Position numbers and translations under genes: made by a program. A DNA stretch of 64,000 nucleotides from Dryobates pubescens (taxonomy: Eukaryota; Chordata; Aves; Piciformes; Picidae), in the NCBI RefSeq assembly GCF_014839835.1, contig NC_071627.1, positions 18,532,001 through 18,596,000 on the forward strand, in the 5' to 3' direction. Shown piece after piece: positions 60,601 through 64,000 of this stretch. Numbering within the stretch: the stretch's first letter is position 1; each line of letters starts with the position of its first letter. A model generated the notes under the pieces. The model worked only from the letters and a program-made list of their open reading frames with translations. It was not told the origin of the DNA and made no database searches.

Positions 60601-63600
60601 CTGAACCATATTTACACAGATATTATTGGATGAAATTGCCATTTGCATCTGGTGATAGTTTCAACAAACAGTCAGTATTCAGTTTGTGTCCAAGTTCTTG
60701 TCCAAGTTCCTGCAGCAGCATCTACAATGGTTACACAAGCTCTGCATGGCTGGGGGCAAGGTACCATCTTACTCCTGCCCTATTCCTGGGCTTTTTGTCA
60801 GCACCTGCTGCTGGCCAGTAGTAGGGAGAGCTCAGGGGTGTGGGTAGGATCTCCTAATATCACCTACCATATCTATCTGTTGTTGAGAGCTTTTCTATGA
60901 ACACACATTGTATTTATCTACAGGATTACTGCAGTGACTTACTGGGTCAGTACCCCCAGAGCTGTCTGTACTGTGGAATACACCCCACACTGTGGGTCTG
61001 GTCGTGTACCATAGTCCAGTAAATGATTCTTCTGCAATGCAGTCCTGTAGGTTTGAAAATAAATCTCTTCACTAAATGAATGGCAAACTAACTCAGTTTG
61101 AATTAACTAATCAGTCTTGGAGACTTGTTGGAGAAATAAAGTTCTTTTATTTTGTGTTTGTCTCTTCTCTTACTAACAAGGGTCAGGTTTTTATTGGGAC
61201 AATTTGCCAGGAATGTCTGTCTTTTAGGTATAAACAGGTAACATTTAGCAGAGTTCTTCATTTCCCTGTAAAGTAATTGTTGACGAGCTTTCTTCTGCCA
61301 AGCAAAGCCTATTTCCCACAGACTATTTGTTCTTCATTTAAATTAAGTCTTTATCTTTGAATTCCAGTAATAAAAGGAAATAGCTGGAATAAAGTCCAGA
61401 AGTTTTCTGTTCTGGTTAAGCTACTCTGTTGAGATAGCCTTCATCAGAGGGAGAGACAAGCAGTGAAAGGCTAAGTGTTGTGTGTCTGAGGTACAGATTT
61501 CTTTCTCCTCAGAAAGGCTTCAGTTCAGAAAGAGGAATCCTTCCTGGTGATGTTCTTCATGGCAGACACTCCCCTACAGCCTTGACCCGAACCTTGGAAA
61601 CTCTTGATGAATCTTGAAACCCCTGTTTAATAATAATTTTTTAAAAGCCATCAGAATTTATGTCTTGTTCGATAATATGTCTCATTCTGGTTTTACCTAA
61701 GATGTTTCATGATTACATCACTGCAACGATTCTGGGGTGTGGATATTAAAAGGCCAGTTACAGGGAGAGGGAATACATTGTTCTGATTTACAAAGAACCA
61801 AATCCCAACCACAAGGGCAATGGGTAGATCTGGAGGGCATCTGCCTCCATGCAGCTTTCCAAAAGAAAACCAGCACTGGAGATACACCCTTGTGCAATGC
61901 ATCAGTTTATTCCACTAAGGGCACCTCAGACAGATGCTCTGCTTGGGTGAGAGGAACTGTCTGCCTCCCTAACGCTGCTGTCAAGTACCTGCTGCCTCAC
62001 ACTTGCATTGCAGTATGGTAGACTTTGGCAGCATGAAGAGGCCCCAAGCAGACCTGAATGTAATAAACACATAAACAGAGACAGTCCCAAGATTATTGTA
62101 CTTGATTGCTCTGCAAAAGCCACAGAAGCACAGAGGGTCTTGCTGGCATGGGGTGCTGCTCATTCCTGTTTTAGTTTCCAGTGTTAGCCCAAGTTTCTTA
62201 TGACCACAAGAGAGGTGGTGAAAAGGGCAGTTTTCAATCTGCATCTCCTCTCCTTGCAATCAGGGTTGGAAATCCATCTTAGGGTGAGAGGACCCCTTTT
62301 GCAACCTGCCCCTCCTTCCCAAAGCAAGGGGAGAGGATATTTCATCCAGGCAGGCAGATACCCTGCTGCCTATGGTCATGTTTGCAGCTGAGCTGAGGAC
62401 TGGAGAAAACCAGTCCTATCAGACCTGGTGCTCAGAGAACAGCTAGCAATAGCTGCCACAGACCATTTCTGCACCTCACCCACCACTTAGCTGCTGCTTG
62501 TAGGTAATTACGTCAGCTGCCGCTTGTGGAGGATCCTTTGAGATTCTTCAGCCTCTGGAAGTCCCGGCTGATGAAAGGAAGGGCTCGGAGTCACAGCGTT
62601 AATTTATTATTCATTAAGAGCAAAGCGCTGGCAGTGTGGCATGCTGTACTGGAAGCAGTCTCACAGTCAAATAGTTAATGGTCTTAAGTGACAGAGTGTC
62701 ACTTTGCAGAGACCAGAGAGAGCAGCTCTCTGAAGGGAGACAATTTATTTCCAAAAGACATGACTCTCTGCAACGATTTAGTGCCAAGTGCCTTCCTGCG
62801 GGCTGGAATGTCCCTACTGCGAGAGGGAGGGCTATGTGCAGGAAAGAATTTCAGTGTCAGGCACTATTTTTTAGGACCAAAACAAATTGAGGCTCTGGGA
62901 GGTAGTATCAGGAGTGAGTGGCTCAAATGCTCCATGATCCTTTTTGTCTCCTTCCAGTGAGTGAGGAGGTTGGGAGTAGGATAACATCAGCTCCACCATG
63001 TATTTCCTTTCCTGAGGAGCAGCAGAGAGGATAAGGATGGCCCCCAGGAGCCATGATGTCTCGGAGACAAGCAGAGCTTCCAGTTATGGTTAAGATCCCA
63101 GTGATTCTCTGAGGGCGTCTTCCAGGGGCCTCGTCTGCTAAACAGGAAAATCCACCAGGCAATTGAAGGGAAACTGCGAGGAGAAATGAATGGGGACAAA
63201 TCCTGCATCCTGATGCAGAGTTATGCAGAATCCCTGCCCCAGGGGGGCAGCTCTTCAGGATGGAGAGGAAGACAGTCATTTTTTATGGGCACCTCGTTGG
63301 AAATAATTTTTTTGTTGCTGCTCAATAAAATCTTGCCACAACAACACAAAATCCTTTCCCCATTACTAATCTAACTCTCCCTCCAGGAAATTCAAGGCAG
63401 GAAACATTGTCTGCCTGCTGAGGTATTTTAGGATACAATTCTTTGAGCAGTACATTGGCACTTTATGTCATTATCTGATGGTTGTGAATTTCAGAAATGC
63501 CATTCAATTACCCCACAGCCTGATTAACATATTCCATGTAGTTATTTTGTTCTGCTCTATTTTATATTGATGCTTCTGGTTTAATGTATTGTTCTACTTG

Positions 63601-64000
63601 TTGCTGGCCAAAATGAACCTCAGGCCAGTCTAGACCTTCCTCTTAATGCAGTTTCTCTCTGAGGTTTCATTCAGGATAAATGTTTTGCTAGTAGGTTCCT
63701 TTTTGATGTGGAGAAAAATAAAATTATGTTTTAGAAGAAAATTACTTGGAGACGTCATTTCAAGGGCTGGCTGTGTCAGAGCTATTGCAGAGAGGCAGAG
63801 CTGAGATCCAGTGAGGGGCTGGGGCCAGATCCTCAGCCTTTTGCTGTTAGTATGCAGCTCCCAGACAGTCAAATTATTGCAGACATCCTTGCCTATGATA
63901 TCATCTCTGCTTAAAAGACTGGAGATATGCAGGCAGCAATCAGATAGCTGAACTACAAGGAGAAATATTAGATGAGTGCGGCTTAGAGCAGGGGCTTTGC
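57610..64000. other. downstream spacer
   Basis: No intact gene recognised. It contains the eroded SPINK relic (59379-61046) and, near 62500-62640, a patch with a CRE-like TTACGTCA next to CAGCTG and an AT-rich homeodomain-like stretch. Open frames here are short and unsupported. Confidence 0.55.
59379..61046 (+). pseudogene. eroded single-Kazal SPINK paralogue downstream of ovomucoid
   Basis: Parts in family order. (1) A strong Kozak ATG at 59379 (GCCACCATGAAG) opens a 32-nt exon ending CACAG|GTGAGT at 59410; its relatives have about 50-58 nt, and the hydrophobic core is missing. A possible old TATA (GATATAAG) lies about 90 bp upstream. (2) A 17-nt exon 60243-60259 (CCCCAG|AT...CAA|GTAAGG) is the counterpart of the family's 20-nt second exon. 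(3) 60924-61046 after CTACAG: DYCSD and QSC for cysteines I and II, then in a shifted frame VEYTPHCGSG, then two in-frame stops (TAG, and TGA where cysteine IV's TGT should be), then FFCNAVL and a GTAGGT donor. It best resembles ovoinhibitor domain 7 and ovomucoid domain 3. The last half-exon was not found. A host SPINK pseudogene. Confidence 0.72.

Noticed and set aside
61501-61560. Possible last half-exon of the downstream SPINK relic after CTCCTCAG
   Set aside because: The sequence after the acceptor shows no Asn-Gly-Thr or terminal Gly-Lys-Cys remnant, so the match is only the splice-like site.
1-64000. tRNA, rRNA, CRISPR or retroviral elements
   Set aside because: No cloverleaf, ribosomal, spacer-repeat or LTR-like structure was recognised by eye. 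Only CR1 LINE ends were seen as mobile elements.

Overview
The window is avian nuclear DNA. It carries a tandem, same-strand cluster of Kazal-type serine protease inhibitor (SPINK) genes, including the two classical egg-white inhibitor genes. Evidence for a bird: the gene at 28644-39840 matches, module for module, the seven-Kazal ovoinhibitor of chicken egg white; the gene at 52161-57473 is a three-Kazal ovomucoid; and nearly all recognisable repeats are CR1 LINE 3' ends. The species cannot be named from the sequence. The ovomucoid third domain (P1 = Val) is not the chicken or turkey sequence, and the many CR1 copies would suit a CR1-rich neoavian lineage, which is only a guess.

Layout, all genes on +. 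1-4800: no recognised gene, with an A+C-rich tract and a poly-C run. 4811-21325: a short SPINK5/LEKTI-like gene (13 coding exons, 338 aa) with three LEKTI-type four-cysteine modules, one module that has lost the Kazal core, and one complete six-cysteine Kazal domain. 21.3-28.5 kb: spacer with inverted CR1 ends and an unidentified minus-strand ORF. 28561-39968: ovoinhibitor (16 coding exons, 469 aa). 40-52 kb: spacer with a decayed Kazal exon pair at 43917-44468 and a CR1 copy just upstream of the next gene. 52079-57595: ovomucoid (8 coding exons, 209 aa) with a CR1 end in intron 1. 57.6-64 kb: spacer holding the remains of another SPINK gene (about 59379-61046).

All three intact genes share one architecture: a TATA-type box about 80-95 bp before the ATG, a signal-peptide exon ending in phase 1, a very short second exon (20-26 nt) ending in phase 0, then two exons per Kazal module (phase 0 to 2, then 2 to 0). 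This is what growth by exon-pair duplication from one ancestral SPINK gene predicts. The products are secreted inhibitors. The ovoinhibitor P1 residues read from the sequence are Arg, Arg, Arg, Arg, Phe, Met, Leu, so trypsin-like and chymotrypsin/elastase-like targets are expected. Ovomucoid has Glu, Lys, Val. The LEKTI-like gene has Thr, Arg, Arg and, in the six-cysteine domain, Thr.

No wholly new system was recognised. The least ordinary signals are the short LEKTI gene with its eroded module, a probable gene-conversion tract between ovomucoid domains 1 and 2, and two eroded SPINK paralogues interleaved with the live genes. Exon borders were worked out by eye from splice sites, phases and domain homology. 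No alignment, transcript or database search was run.
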